Shown here: piece by piece, positions 1-8,744 of the stretch
Layout: every line of letters begins with the position of its first letter
How positions within the stretch are numbered: position 1 is the first letter of the stretch
Assembly: GCA_965225895.1 (NCBI GenBank)
Contig: CBDDBR010000011.1
Coordinates: forward strand, 372,001 to 436,000
Direction: 5' to 3'
Source of the DNA: Endobugula sp965225895
GTDB taxonomy: Bacteria > Pseudomonadota > Gammaproteobacteria > Pseudomonadales > Cellvibrionaceae
DNA: 64,000 nt
Made by a program: the position numbers and the translations under genes
Notes under the pieces: model-generated
Told to the model about the DNA's origin: nothing
What the model saw: the letters and a program-made list of their open reading frames with translations, nothing else
Database searches by the model: none

Positions 1-266
1 CTCAATGGCATTATTCAGCAGAGGCTGTGGTAAAGGGAGATAGTCGGGTGCAAGCGATTGCGGCGGCGTCTATTTTAGCGAAAGTAACACGGGATCGTGA
101 AATGGTCGCGTACGAAGATACGTATCCAGGTTATGGTTTTGCAGCCCATAAAGGGTACCCTACAAAAGTGCATATGGAAGCGTTGCAGCGTTTAGGTGTG
201 ACGCCAATTCATCGTGTGTCTTATGCGCCTGTTCAGCGTGTACTATCGGCAAAAAATAATCACTGA
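1..266 (+). CDS. rnhB: Ribonuclease HII, C-terminal part (cut by window edge)
   Basis: The reading frame is open from the first bases and encodes the last roughly 88 residues of RNase HII, which cuts the RNA strand of RNA-DNA hybrids and removes single ribonucleotides from DNA. The stretch VVKGDSRVQAIAAASILAKV followed by TRDREM is the conserved signature of the C-terminal half, and GYGFAAHKGYPTKVH follows as in other family members. The N-terminal half with the first catalytic Asp/Glu residues lies outside the window. A hairpin terminator follows directly. The gene converges on valS. Confidence 0.95.
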   Translation, partial: QWHYSAEAVVKGDSRVQAIAAASILAKVTRDREMVAYEDTYPGYGFAAHKGYPTKVHMEALQRLGVTPIHRVSYAPVQRVLSAKNNH

Positions 267-310
267 ACGGTTTATTTTTTGCACGATTATAGGTTGTATT
301 ATCGGTAAGT

Positions 311-345
311 ATAAAAGCGATGCATTACATCGCTTTTATTTTTTC
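311..345. terminator. Bidirectional terminator between rnhB and valS
   Basis: A 12-bp perfect stem (311-322 pairing with 328-339) has a 5-base loop and is followed on the + strand by a T run. It sits 45 bases after the rnhB stop. Its right arm overlaps the last codons of valS, so the same hairpin probably also ends the valS transcript, although the T run on that side is poorer. Confidence 0.8.
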
Positions 346-3102
346 TACCTGTGTTTGTAGTTTTTCTAATGCCGTATTGTAGTCAGCGAGTTTTTCTTTC
401 TCTTTGTTAACGACGGCTTCTGGCGCTTTATCTACAAAGCTTGCGTTACTGAGTTTTCCAGTAATACGCGCGCTTTCTTTATTGAGTTTTTCAATTTCTT
501 TATTGAGTCGTGCTATTTCAGCTTCTTTATCAATAAAGCCTGCCATTGGAACAAGAATTTCCATATTGCCAACCAATGCGGTTGCCGACATGGGGGCTTC
601 TTCACCTGCACTTAGCCAATGAATATCCTCTAAGCCTGCCAAACTAATAAGGAATGTCTTGTTTTCTGCTAAACGCTGAGCGTCTTCGTCATTACCGTTG
701 GCAAAATACAGTGGCAATTTAATGGATGGTGAAATTTGCATATCATCGCGAATTTTACGTACGCCAATAATAATATTTTTAACCCACTCAATATCATTAA
801 TGGCTTGCTCATCAATTTTACTACTATCTGCGATAGGGTAAGGTGCTAGCATAATGGTATCGCCACTTGCGCCTGCAAGTGTACGCACACGTTGCCAAAT
901 TTCTTCGGTGATGTAAGGAATAAGTGGGTGAGCTAAGCGTAAGGTTGTTTCGAGTACGCGAATCAGTGTGCGGCGTGTTCCTCTTTGTTGTGCGGGTGTT
1001 GCGTTACCATCGGATAGTACGGGTTTAGATAACTCTAAGTACCAGCCACAATACTCATTCCAAATAAAATCATAGAGTGCTTGAGAGGCAAGGTCTAAGC
1101 GGTAAGTATTGAGCCCTTCTTCAACGGCTTGCTCTGCTTGTTGAAGGCGAGAAATAATCCAGCGATCAGCTAATGAAAGCTCAATGTCGTTATTCTCTAC
1201 GCCGCAATCTTGACCCTCACAATTCATTAATACATAACGAGCGGCATTCCATATTTTATTGCAAAAATTACGGAAGCCTTCAATACGTCCCACATCAAAA
1301 TTAATATCGCGGCCTGTCGATGCCAATGAATAGTAGGTATAGCGTAGTGCATCGGTGCCATAAGGATTTATGCCATCGGCAAATTCTTTTCGTGTCGACT
1401 TTTCAATTTTAGCGGCTGCTTTTGGATTCATTAATCCTGTTGTACGTTTCGTGACAAGGCTTTCTAAGTCAATACCATCAATGAGATCAATTGGGTCAAG
1501 TACATTGCCTTTTGATTTCGACATTTTTTGTCCGCTACTATCGCGAACTAAACCATGTACATAAACCGTTTTAAAAGGCACTTCTTTACGAAAGTGTAAC
1601 GTCAGCATAATCATTCTGGCTACCCAGAAGAAAATAATATCAAAGCCAGTGACTAAAACATCGGTAGGGTGAAAGGTTTCAAGCTCTGGCGTTTTTTCAG
1701 GCCAACCCAATGTACCAAATGTCCATAAACCTGACGAAAACCATGTGTCTAATACATCGTCGTCTTGTTTAAGTACAATATCATCACCGAGTTGATGTTT
1801 TTCACGTACCTCGGCTTCGTTACGTCCAACATACACTTTACCTGCTTCGTCATACCATGCAGGAATACGGTGTCCCCACCAAAGTTGACGTGAGATACAC
1901 CAGTCTTGGATATCGCGCATCCAAGAAAAATACATGTTTTCGTATTGATTGGGTACAAACTGAATAGAGCCGTCTTCTACTTTTGCGATGGCTTCATCGG
2001 CGAGAGGTTGTGTTCTTACATACCATTGGTTCGTCAGGTAGGGCTCGATGACTACGCCCGATCGATCCCCACGTGGTACTTTTAATACGTGATCGTCAAT
2101 TTTTTCTAGCAAACCTAAAGCATCTAAATCGGCGACAATACGTTTGCGTGCGGCAAAACGCTCTAAGCCGCGGTAGGCTTCGGGTGCGCTTTGATTGATG
2201 TTGGCGTCGTCATCAAAAATATTAATAAGCGGTAAGTTGTGGCGTTGCCCCATTTCATAATCATTAAAATCATGTGCGGGAGTTATTTTTACACAGCCAG
2301 TACCAAACTCACGATCAACGTAGTCATCGCCAATAATCGGAATTTCTCGACCTACTAACGGCAAGGTAATGGTTTGGCCTATCAAGTGCTTGTAGCGTTC
2401 ATCTTCTGGGTGAACTGCAACGGCGCTATCGCCCAACATTGTTTCTGGGCGTGTTGTGGCAACGACTAAGTGACCTTCACCACTGGTGAGTGGATAGCGG
2501 AAGTGCCATAAGAAACCTTTTTCTTCTTCGCTAATAACTTCAAGATCAGAAATGGCGGTATGTAATGTGGGATCCCAGTTAACAAGGCGTTTACCACGAT
2601 AGATTAAATCTTCTTCGTACAATTGAACAAATACTTCTTGTACGGCTGTGTAAAAACCGTCATCCATGGTGAAGCGTTCGCGACTCCAGTCAGGGCTTGC
2701 ACCTAAGCGTCGCAATTGGCGAGTAATATTACCGCCAGATTCTTCTTTCCAATCCCATACTTTTTCAATAAATTTTTCGCGACCTAAATCATGGCGAGTC
2801 ACGCCATCGGCATTTAATAGGCGCTCTACGACCATTTGTGTTGCGATACCTGCATGGTCTGTACCTACTTGCCATAAAGTATTTTTACCCTTCATGCGTT
2901 GGTAGCGCACAAGTGCATCCATGATGGCTTCTTGAAAACCATGCCCCATGTGCAAACTACCTGTAACATTGGGTGGTGGAATCATAATACAGTAGCTGTC
3001 ATCGGCGGATGCGCCATTGTGCTGAGGCTTAAAGTAACCGGCGTCTTCCCAGGTTTTGTACCATGATTGTTCAATTGCTTGCGGCTGGTAGGTTTTATCC
3101 AT
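325..3102 (-). CDS. valS: Valine--tRNA ligase
   Basis: Class I aminoacyl-tRNA synthetase that charges tRNA-Val in the cytoplasm. The 925 residues fit the family length. The ATP-binding HIGH motif appears as PPPNVTGSLHMGHGF near residue 43, and KMSKSKGN appears near residue 556. The editing domain (TTRPETMLGDSAVAVHPED) lies between them. The last 60 or so residues form the Lys/Glu-rich coiled-coil arm that contacts tRNA in ValRS. It is the last gene of a pepA-holC-unknown-valS run, an order known from Pseudomonas. A 149-base gap upstream with a good -10 box suggests it also has its own promoter. Confidence 0.99.
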   Translation of the reverse strand: MDKTYQPQAIEQSWYKTWEDAGYFKPQHNGASADDSYCIMIPPPNVTGSLHMGHGFQEAIMDALVRYQRMKGKNTLWQVGTDHAGIATQMVVERLLNADGVTRHDLGREKFIEKVWDWKEESGGNITRQLRRLGASPDWSRERFTMDDGFYTAVQEVFVQLYEEDLIYRGKRLVNWDPTLHTAISDLEVISEEEKGFLWHFRYPLTSGEGHLVVATTRPETMLGDSAVAVHPEDERYKHLIGQTITLPLVGREIPIIGDDYVDREFGTGCVKITPAHDFNDYEMGQRHNLPLINIFDDDANINQSAPEAYRGLERFAARKRIVADLDALGLLEKIDDHVLKVPRGDRSGVVIEPYLTNQWYVRTQPLADEAIAKVEDGSIQFVPNQYENMYFSWMRDIQDWCISRQLWWGHRIPAWYDEAGKVYVGRNEAEVREKHQLGDDIVLKQDDDVLDTWFSSGLWTFGTLGWPEKTPELETFHPTDVLVTGFDIIFFWVARMIMLTLHFRKEVPFKTVYVHGLVRDSSGQKMSKSKGNVLDPIDLIDGIDLESLVTKRTTGLMNPKAAAKIEKSTRKEFADGINPYGTDALRYTYYSLASTGRDINFDVGRIEGFRNFCNKIWNAARYVLMNCEGQDCGVENNDIELSLADRWIISRLQQAEQAVEEGLNTYRLDLASQALYDFIWNEYCGWYLELSKPVLSDGNATPAQQRGTRRTLIRVLETTLRLAHPLIPYITEEIWQRVRTLAGASGDTIMLAPYPIADSSKIDEQAINDIEWVKNIIIGVRKIRDDMQISPSIKLPLYFANGNDEDAQRLAENKTFLISLAGLEDIHWLSAGEEAPMSATALVGNMEILVPMAGFIDKEAEIARLNKEIEKLNKESARITGKLSNASFVDKAPEAVVNKEKEKLADYNTALEKLQTQVEKIKAM

Positions 3103-3212
3103 GAGTATCTATAGTCTTAAATAAGGTGTCATTAGGGCAGTATTGCGACGATGATAATGTGATCAGGTCTGTGTTTGCGGTGGTTATTGCAAAATACTGG
3201 CGCGAAGGCTCG

Positions 3213-3218
3213 ATTATA
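3213..3218 (-). promoter_or_regulatory. Likely -10 box of a valS promoter
   Basis: Read on the minus strand this is a perfect TATAAT, about 110 bases upstream of the valS start and just past the end of the preceding gene. No strong -35 is seen at 17-18 bases; TTTTCA is the nearest candidate. The call rests on the -10 alone. Confidence 0.4.
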
Positions 3219-3251
3219 CAATGAACCGAGGCAGGGATGAAAAACTAAACA

Positions 3252-3944
3252 CTATTTTTTTAATCTTTCATTGTGCATTTTAACAACAGCCAAGAGTTTT
3301 AAACGCAGCTCGGCTTCAATTTTGGGCAGGTGGTGTGCCACTAGTTGATCAATAAGGCGTTCGGTATAGCTGGCATTAATGATGGCTTCAGGCGAGTCTT
3401 TTGGTATGACCGCTTCGCTGTTGGGTTTTTCAGACTCGGTGTCTGCTTTTTTAAAGCGTTCCCTTACATGTGGAGGTAAAAAAGGGTTTTTAGAGAGTGA
3501 TGTTTGTTTATCTTGCGCTGATATTGGGTCAGTATCGAGCGCTTTTTCTGTTTTGGCTTTATTCGCTGCTTCATTAAAAAGCGATTGTTGGCCAGGCAAA
3601 ACACCAGGGGTGCTGGTATGCGCTTCAGGTATTTCAGCGCTTGTGTTTAATAATGTATTGACGGTGTCATCATGACGTTCGTTGTCTGAGTGGGGGAAAG
3701 AGTTGCTTTCTTCGACATCCGTCGATGGGCGTGTTTCACTACTATCTTGTTTGTTGAGAAAAGCGTTAGGGGTATCGTCTATGGTATGTTCGTTCATTGG
3801 TAAATCGGCGGTTTCTTCGATAATGGCATCTTTAAGCACGGGAATATGATCATTTTGATCATCGGTGAGTAAGTGCTTAATGGATTCAAGCTCAGCTAAT
3901 AATGTCTCTTTTTTACGCTTAAGTGGATCATTGTCACTGGCCAT
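3252..3944 (-). CDS. Conserved hypothetical protein between holC and valS
   Basis: A 230-residue soluble protein of unknown function. It opens with a charged helix (DPLKRKKETLLAELESIKHL), continues as a long low-complexity acidic Ser/Thr/Asp-rich middle likely to be disordered, and ends in a helical segment (residues about 185-230) with an amphipathic pattern (RLIDQLVAHHLPKIEAELRL). An unnamed gene of this type sits in the same place, between holC and valS, in Pseudomonas. The position suggests co-expression with the Pol III chi subunit and ValRS but gives no function. No catalytic motif is seen. Confidence 0.85.
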   Translation of the reverse strand: MASDNDPLKRKKETLLAELESIKHLLTDDQNDHIPVLKDAIIEETADLPMNEHTIDDTPNAFLNKQDSSETRPSTDVEESNSFPHSDNERHDDTVNTLLNTSAEIPEAHTSTPGVLPGQQSLFNEAANKAKTEKALDTDPISAQDKQTSLSKNPFLPPHVRERFKKADTESEKPNSEAVIPKDSPEAIINASYTERLIDQLVAHHLPKIEAELRLKLLAVVKMHNERLKK

Positions 3945-3993
3945 TACTCGTTACCTAATCAAGTGTTATTACGGTATGTGATGTTGTTTATCG

Positions 3994-4425
3994 CTAGTTT
4001 ATTTTATGTGATTTTAACGGATAACCACGGTCGCGGTAAAACTGAAAATGATTGCGCGTGATAGGTAATAATGATTCCTCTTGCACAACGATTTCGGATA
4101 GTTTTTGAAAATGACTAAACTCAGGTGGAATCTCATGTTTTAAGTTAATAAGTACATCATGATAAGCCTGTGTGTGTCCTTGCCAGTCGATCAGTATTTT
4201 TTCTTTTGGTGTGTTTTCTGCCTGATGAGTGTAGCAGTGTGGGGCAAACGATTCTGGGCGAAATGACCAAAGGTATTGGCTCATTGACTCAGCATGGCTT
4301 TCGTCGTTGACACTGATGACAACTTGCCGCCCCATATTGGCTGCTTTATCCGCTAAGCGGCAAGCAAAATGATCGCGTGCCGCTAAGGTATTATCGGACA
4401 GTATATAAAAATCAATATGGGTCAT
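3994..4425 (-). CDS. holC: DNA polymerase III subunit chi
   Basis: Chi is the clamp-loader accessory subunit that, with psi, links the replicase to SSB. The 143-residue protein begins MTHIDFYILSDN and has the family pattern of an early Cys/Ala-rich helix (ARDHFACRLADKAANMGRQV), then LWSFRPESFAPHC near residue 53 and ILIDWQGH. Length and fold pattern fit HolC. It lies 6 bases downstream of pepA, as in many gammaproteobacteria, and is almost certainly co-transcribed with it. Confidence 0.93.
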   Translation of the reverse strand: MTHIDFYILSDNTLAARDHFACRLADKAANMGRQVVISVNDESHAESMSQYLWSFRPESFAPHCYTHQAENTPKEKILIDWQGHTQAYHDVLINLKHEIPPEFSHFQKLSEIVVQEESLLPITRNHFQFYRDRGYPLKSHKIN

Positions 4426-4431
4426 GATGTA

Positions 4432-5907
4432 TTATTTATTAGCCTTACTTAATAAATAATCCGCTAGCATGGGGACAGGTCGACCTGTCGCACCTTTATT
4501 TTTACCCGATAGCCATGCAATACCTGCAATATCTAAATGTGCCCATGGGTAAGATTCGGCAAAGTATGATAAAAAACATGCCGCAGTGATACTGCCTGCC
4601 TCACGGCCACCAATATTGGCAAGATCGGCGAAATTACTACTGAGCGATTTTTTATAATCATCCCATAACGGCATTGGCCATGTTCTATCGCCTGTATTAT
4701 TACCTGCGGTGACTAGCTCTTCGGCGAGTTGTTCATTATTACTAAATAGACCCGAGGCATGAGAACCTAATGCGACAACGCAGGCGCCAGTGAGTGTAGC
4801 GATATCAATGACAGATTGGGGTTTATAGCGCTCGGCATAGCTGAGTGCATCACACAGTACAAGACGGCCTTCGGCATCAGTATTGAGAATTTCAATGGTT
4901 TTGCCTGACATGCTCGTAACAATATCACCTGGTTTAGTGGCTGTGCCACTGGGCATGTTTTCAGCAGCAGCAACAATACCAACGACGTTTATTTTGGGGG
5001 CTATATCGGCAATGGTATTCATGGTGCCAAATACGCTGGCGGCACCGCACATATCAAATTTCATTTCGTCCATGGTGCCACTGCCTTTAATACTAATACC
5101 ACCCGTATCAAAAGTGACGCCCTTGCCAACAAGTACGTGAGGCTTTTGACTTTTTGGTGCGCCTTTATATTCCATAATTACTAATTGAGCGGGTTCTGCA
5201 CTACCTGCAGAGACTGAAAGTAAAGAACCCATACCAAGATCTGCCATTTGTTTCTCTGAAAGAATTTTGGCCGTAACCGATGTATGTTTTTTCGCAAGTT
5301 TACGGGCTTCGCTGGCGAGATAGCGCGGTGTACAGATGTTGCCCGGTAAGTTGCCCAACTCTCTGGCAACATTCATCCCATTACCTGTTGCGGCACCAAT
5401 TAATAAGCCTGTTTTTATCTGGCTTGTTTGAGAACCGTGATAATGAATAGTGATCGATTTTTTCGTGGCTTTTGTACTTTTGCAGCTAGTAAATTGATAG
5501 TACGCGTGGCTTATTTTTTCTGCGCAATACTTGGCTTTGTCTTGCTCGCTCCAGCCTTCAACAACAATATCATCAAAACAGATAGCGATTTTTTGTGCTT
5601 GTTGCTGGCTGAGTGCATTGGCGCATGCCTGAATACTGCTGCGATAACTAGTTGGATCAATCGCTTTCTTATCGCCAAAACCCACTAAAATAACTTTTTT
5701 AACGGTATTGCTCGGTTGGTGAAGAGCAAGTGTTTCTCCTGATTTGCCCGTGATTTCCTTATTTTTATATAAAGATTGAATCGATAGTTGACTGCTTTGC
5801 TCAAGACGTTGGGCGTTATCGGATAATTGCCCGTCGGTGTATATACCAACCACAAGGCAATCGCTTTTAATTTGTTCAATACGGGTCGTCTTTGCGCTGA
5901 AAATCAT
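4432..5907 (-). CDS. pepA: Cytosol leucyl aminopeptidase (PepA)
   Basis: M17 family di-metal aminopeptidase of 491 residues. The N-terminal third is the variable DNA-binding/oligomerisation domain. The catalytic domain carries VGKGVTFDTGGISIKG with metal ligands, and the family signature NTDAEGRLVL. In some bacteria PepA also acts as an architectural DNA-binding protein in Xer recombination and as a repressor; whether it does so here cannot be seen. A clear Shine-Dalgarno AAGGAAA precedes the ATG. First gene of the holC/valS operon, divergent from lptF, as in Pseudomonas and Escherichia. Confidence 0.98.
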   Translation of the reverse strand: MIFSAKTTRIEQIKSDCLVVGIYTDGQLSDNAQRLEQSSQLSIQSLYKNKEITGKSGETLALHQPSNTVKKVILVGFGDKKAIDPTSYRSSIQACANALSQQQAQKIAICFDDIVVEGWSEQDKAKYCAEKISHAYYQFTSCKSTKATKKSITIHYHGSQTSQIKTGLLIGAATGNGMNVARELGNLPGNICTPRYLASEARKLAKKHTSVTAKILSEKQMADLGMGSLLSVSAGSAEPAQLVIMEYKGAPKSQKPHVLVGKGVTFDTGGISIKGSGTMDEMKFDMCGAASVFGTMNTIADIAPKINVVGIVAAAENMPSGTATKPGDIVTSMSGKTIEILNTDAEGRLVLCDALSYAERYKPQSVIDIATLTGACVVALGSHASGLFSNNEQLAEELVTAGNNTGDRTWPMPLWDDYKKSLSSNFADLANIGGREAGSITAACFLSYFAESYPWAHLDIAGIAWLSGKNKGATGRPVPMLADYLLSKANK

Positions 5908-5940
5908 AGTGTTTCCTTAAGCTATTATCGAATAAATTTC

Positions 5941-5946
5941 ATTATA
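5941..5946 (-). promoter_or_regulatory. Likely -10 box of the pepA operon promoter
   Basis: On the minus strand this reads as a perfect TATAAT about 34 bases upstream of the pepA start, in the 119-base gap shared with divergent lptF. No convincing -35 was found at the usual spacing. Confidence 0.4.
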
Positions 5947-6026
5947 GCGTATTCAACTTAAATAATGGTGATGATAGTGAGGCTTGTGGGCTATGACTGT
6001 GTCTATAAAAATGAGAAAATGCCGAC

Positions 6027-7139
6027 ATGATTATATTGCGCTATTTAACGAAGGAAGTTTTACAAACTACATTTGCGGTAACGGGGGTATTGCTCGTTAT
6101 TATCATGAGTGGCCGTTTTGTAAAATATTTGGCTGAGGCTGCGGCAGGTGAAATGGAACCTAGCGTACTCTTTTCGATCATGTTGTATCGCTTGCCAGGG
6201 TTTCTTGAGCTTATTCTTCCTTTAGGTTTTTTTATCTCTATTTTGCTAGCCTACGGACGTTTGTACACCGATAGTGAAATGACGGTCTTGTTTTCTTGCG
6301 GGGTTAGTCGTAAAAAATTGATCGCGTGGACATATGTACCTGCATTATGCATTACCATTATTATCGCTTCCTTAAGCTTATGGTTAACGCCAATAGGTAT
6401 TCAAAAAGCGGAAGAAATCTTAGCGCAGCAAAAAGCGCGTAATGATTTTGAAACCATGCAGCCTGCACGATTCCAGTTATCGAGAAACAAAACATTGGTG
6501 AGCTATACGGAAACCATCAGTGATGACCAGCAATTACTAGAGCACTTTTTTTTAGCAAATATGGGTAAAACTGCCAGTGAACCCTTGATGGCAATACGCT
6601 CTAAAACGGCAAATTATATTATTGATGAAACGTTAGAACAGCGATATTTATTGCTTAAAGAGGGCACTCGTTACGAAGGGCAGCCGGGTGATGCAAACTA
6701 TCGTATAACTGAATTTGTTGAGTTTGCGCAGCATGTTGATGGCCCGAAAGAGATTGTTGTTACGCGTAATGCCGTTAATCGAATCCCTACGCTTGAACTG
6801 ATAGGTTCTACTCTGGCAGATCACCAAGCGGCTTTACAATGGCGTTTATCCTCACCATTAGTGGTGCTTATTCTTACTTTATTGGGTGTTATCTTTAGTC
6901 ATACTAATCCACGTCGTGGTCGCTATGCGATGCTGTTTCCCTCTATTTTATTGTATTTAATTTACCTTGTCTTACTGAATGCCACACGTGGTGCGGTAGA
7001 AGAACAGCGTTTATCAGCTAGCGTTGGATTGTGGAGTGTGCACGGGGTGTTTGTTGGTTTGGGGATGTGTTTACTGGTTGATAGTAAACAATGGCAAGCA
7101 TTGTTATCACCGAAGACATTACTAAGAAGAAAAGGATAA
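6027..7139 (+). CDS. lptF: LPS export ABC transporter permease LptF
   Basis: Inner-membrane subunit of the LptB2FG complex that extracts lipopolysaccharide and passes it to LptC. The 370 residues show the family plan: helices around residues 13-35, 50-75 and 95-120, a large periplasmic beta-jellyroll domain (about 130-265), then three C-terminal helices. The opening MIILRYLTKEVLQTTFAVTG and GRLYTDSEMTVLFSCGVS are family features. lptG follows after 3 bases. The pair sits divergent to pepA, the conserved arrangement. Confidence 0.97.
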   Translation: MIILRYLTKEVLQTTFAVTGVLLVIIMSGRFVKYLAEAAAGEMEPSVLFSIMLYRLPGFLELILPLGFFISILLAYGRLYTDSEMTVLFSCGVSRKKLIAWTYVPALCITIIIASLSLWLTPIGIQKAEEILAQQKARNDFETMQPARFQLSRNKTLVSYTETISDDQQLLEHFFLANMGKTASEPLMAIRSKTANYIIDETLEQRYLLLKEGTRYEGQPGDANYRITEFVEFAQHVDGPKEIVVTRNAVNRIPTLELIGSTLADHQAALQWRLSSPLVVLILTLLGVIFSHTNPRRGRYAMLFPSILLYLIYLVLLNATRGAVEEQRLSASVGLWSVHGVFVGLGMCLLVDSKQWQALLSPKTLLRRKG

Positions 7140-7142
7140 ATT

Positions 7143-8210
7143 GTGCGTTTATTGAATGGGTATATTTTTCGTACAACAATGTCTTCTATTATTGTTGTAC
7201 TGATTGTTATTACATCCTTAGATATCTTAGCTAAATTGATTGATGAGCTAGGTGGTTTGACCGAGACTTATACCTTTATTGAAGCGCTAATTTATGTTGC
7301 GTTAGCGATTCCTTCTAGCATGTATAAATACATGCCTTTTGCGGGTTTAGTGGGTGGTTTAATCGGCTTGGGAAGCTTGGCCTCGACCAGTGAATTAGTC
7401 GTAATGCGAGCGGCGGGCGTGAGCTTATTACGCATTACGTGGTCGGTAATTAAACCTGCGTTATGGTTTATTGCTGTGATGTTACTGTTTGCTCAATATG
7501 TTATCCCAATATCTGATCAATACGCTGAAAATAGGCGTTCGTCTTTGTTGCAGGGGCATGGTAACGCGCTAGCTTCGCAGGGCGGTTTGTGGAACCGTGA
7601 AGGCAATGTATTTATGCATTTTAATAGTGTACAGGCAAACGGTAAGTTATCGGGTGTGACACGTTATCACTATAATGATCAGCAGCAACTATTGTCTGTT
7701 AGTTTTGCCAAGGTGGCATTTTATATTAACGAACAGTGGCAAGAAGAAAATGTGGTAGAAACCATTTTTTCGAATGACAAAGCAATTAGTACGCAAAGCT
7801 ATTCATCTCGAGTGTGGAATACAGAACTATCGCCTAATTTACTGGCTATTTTAGTGCAAGACGCCGATAACTTGGCGATTACTAAACTTTATGAATATGC
7901 AGGTTATCTTGATAAGCAAAATTTAGACAATCGCAAATATTTACTCGCATACTGGGGTAAGGTTTTGCAGCCGTTGGTGATAATTAGTTTGGTATTAGTG
8001 GCTGTGTCATTTATTTTTGGCCCATTGCGGGAAGTAACAATGGGCTATCGTATTTTCACTGGGGTTGTTGTCGGTATTGTTTTTCAATTAAGCCAAAAAC
8101 TGTTGGGGCCTGCGAGTTTGTTGTATGGTATTCCACCATTGTATGCAGTGTTATTACCTATTGCTGTGTGCTTATGTTTTGGTTTGTACTTATTGGCACG
8201 TACGCGTTAA
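7143..8210 (+). CDS. lptG: LPS export ABC transporter permease LptG
   Basis: Partner permease of LptF in the LPS transporter. The 355-residue protein has the same six-helix plus periplasmic jellyroll plan; the coupling-helix region reads LASTSELVVMRAAGVS. The start is GTG, only three bases after the lptF stop, so translation is likely coupled. The lptA, lptB and lptC genes are not in this window. The stop codon abuts the end of the convergent RDD gene with no spacer. Confidence 0.97.
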   Translation: MRLLNGYIFRTTMSSIIVVLIVITSLDILAKLIDELGGLTETYTFIEALIYVALAIPSSMYKYMPFAGLVGGLIGLGSLASTSELVVMRAAGVSLLRITWSVIKPALWFIAVMLLFAQYVIPISDQYAENRRSSLLQGHGNALASQGGLWNREGNVFMHFNSVQANGKLSGVTRYHYNDQQQLLSVSFAKVAFYINEQWQEENVVETIFSNDKAISTQSYSSRVWNTELSPNLLAILVQDADNLAITKLYEYAGYLDKQNLDNRKYLLAYWGKVLQPLVIISLVLVAVSFIFGPLREVTMGYRIFTGVVVGIVFQLSQKLLGPASLLYGIPPLYAVLLPIAVCLCFGLYLLARTR

Positions 8211-8645
8211 TTACAACTTGTCTTTTGGTAATAGTATGGTGCATGTGCGACTGCTAATATCATGCAAGCATTGCTGGTCTTGACGTAAGAAGGCAGTGAT
8301 AAATAACCCTAAGCCTAATGGCGCTAATATACAGCGAATAACACATTGGCTTATAGTGGGAAAAGCGGTGTTGTCTTCTGTAACTATTTGTAAGCGCCAT
8401 GCGCGCATTCCGAGTGTTTGACCCGCTTTACGCCAGAAATAACAAAAAAAACTGACAATAACCAGCCCCCAGCCTAATTGAAAAACAACGCTAGATGTAA
8501 ACGCATGTTCGTTTCCTGTGATGAGTAAACCTATTGCTAAACCTAGTCCGCCATACCCCATGCTAATCGCAGTAACGAGTAACGTATCATAAATAATGGC
8601 TGCGAAACGTCGCCAAATGGGAGCGTATTGAGGGTGTGCGTTCAT
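8211..8645 (-). CDS. RDD family membrane protein
   Basis: A small integral membrane protein of about 144 residues. It starts with the RDD-family pattern (APIWRRFAAIIYDTLLV, with the Arg-Arg and Asp positions) and has helices near residues 15-38, 53-75 and 100-125, with GQTLGMRAWRLQIVT between the second and third. RDD proteins are mostly uncharacterised; some are implicated in ion exchange. The frame extends 18 residues further upstream, but MNAHPQYAPIW is the natural start for the family. An RDD gene next to lptG is common in Pseudomonas relatives. It converges on lptG. Confidence 0.85.
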   Translation of the reverse strand: MNAHPQYAPIWRRFAAIIYDTLLVTAISMGYGGLGLAIGLLITGNEHAFTSSVVFQLGWGLVIVSFFCYFWRKAGQTLGMRAWRLQIVTEDNTAFPTISQCVIRCILAPLGLGLFITAFLRQDQQCLHDISSRTCTILLPKDKL

Positions 8646-8744
8646 AATATATATCGTGTTGTGATAGCAAAGCACGTATTTTAGCAGTAAAAAAACCACA
8701 AGTGTTTAGCTTGTGATTTTAAGTCTGATTGAACAATAGAAGAA

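Noticed and set aside
5428..5688. Open frame on the + strand inside pepA
   Set aside because: Lies entirely antisense to a well-supported gene, has no ribosome-binding site and an unlikely composition.
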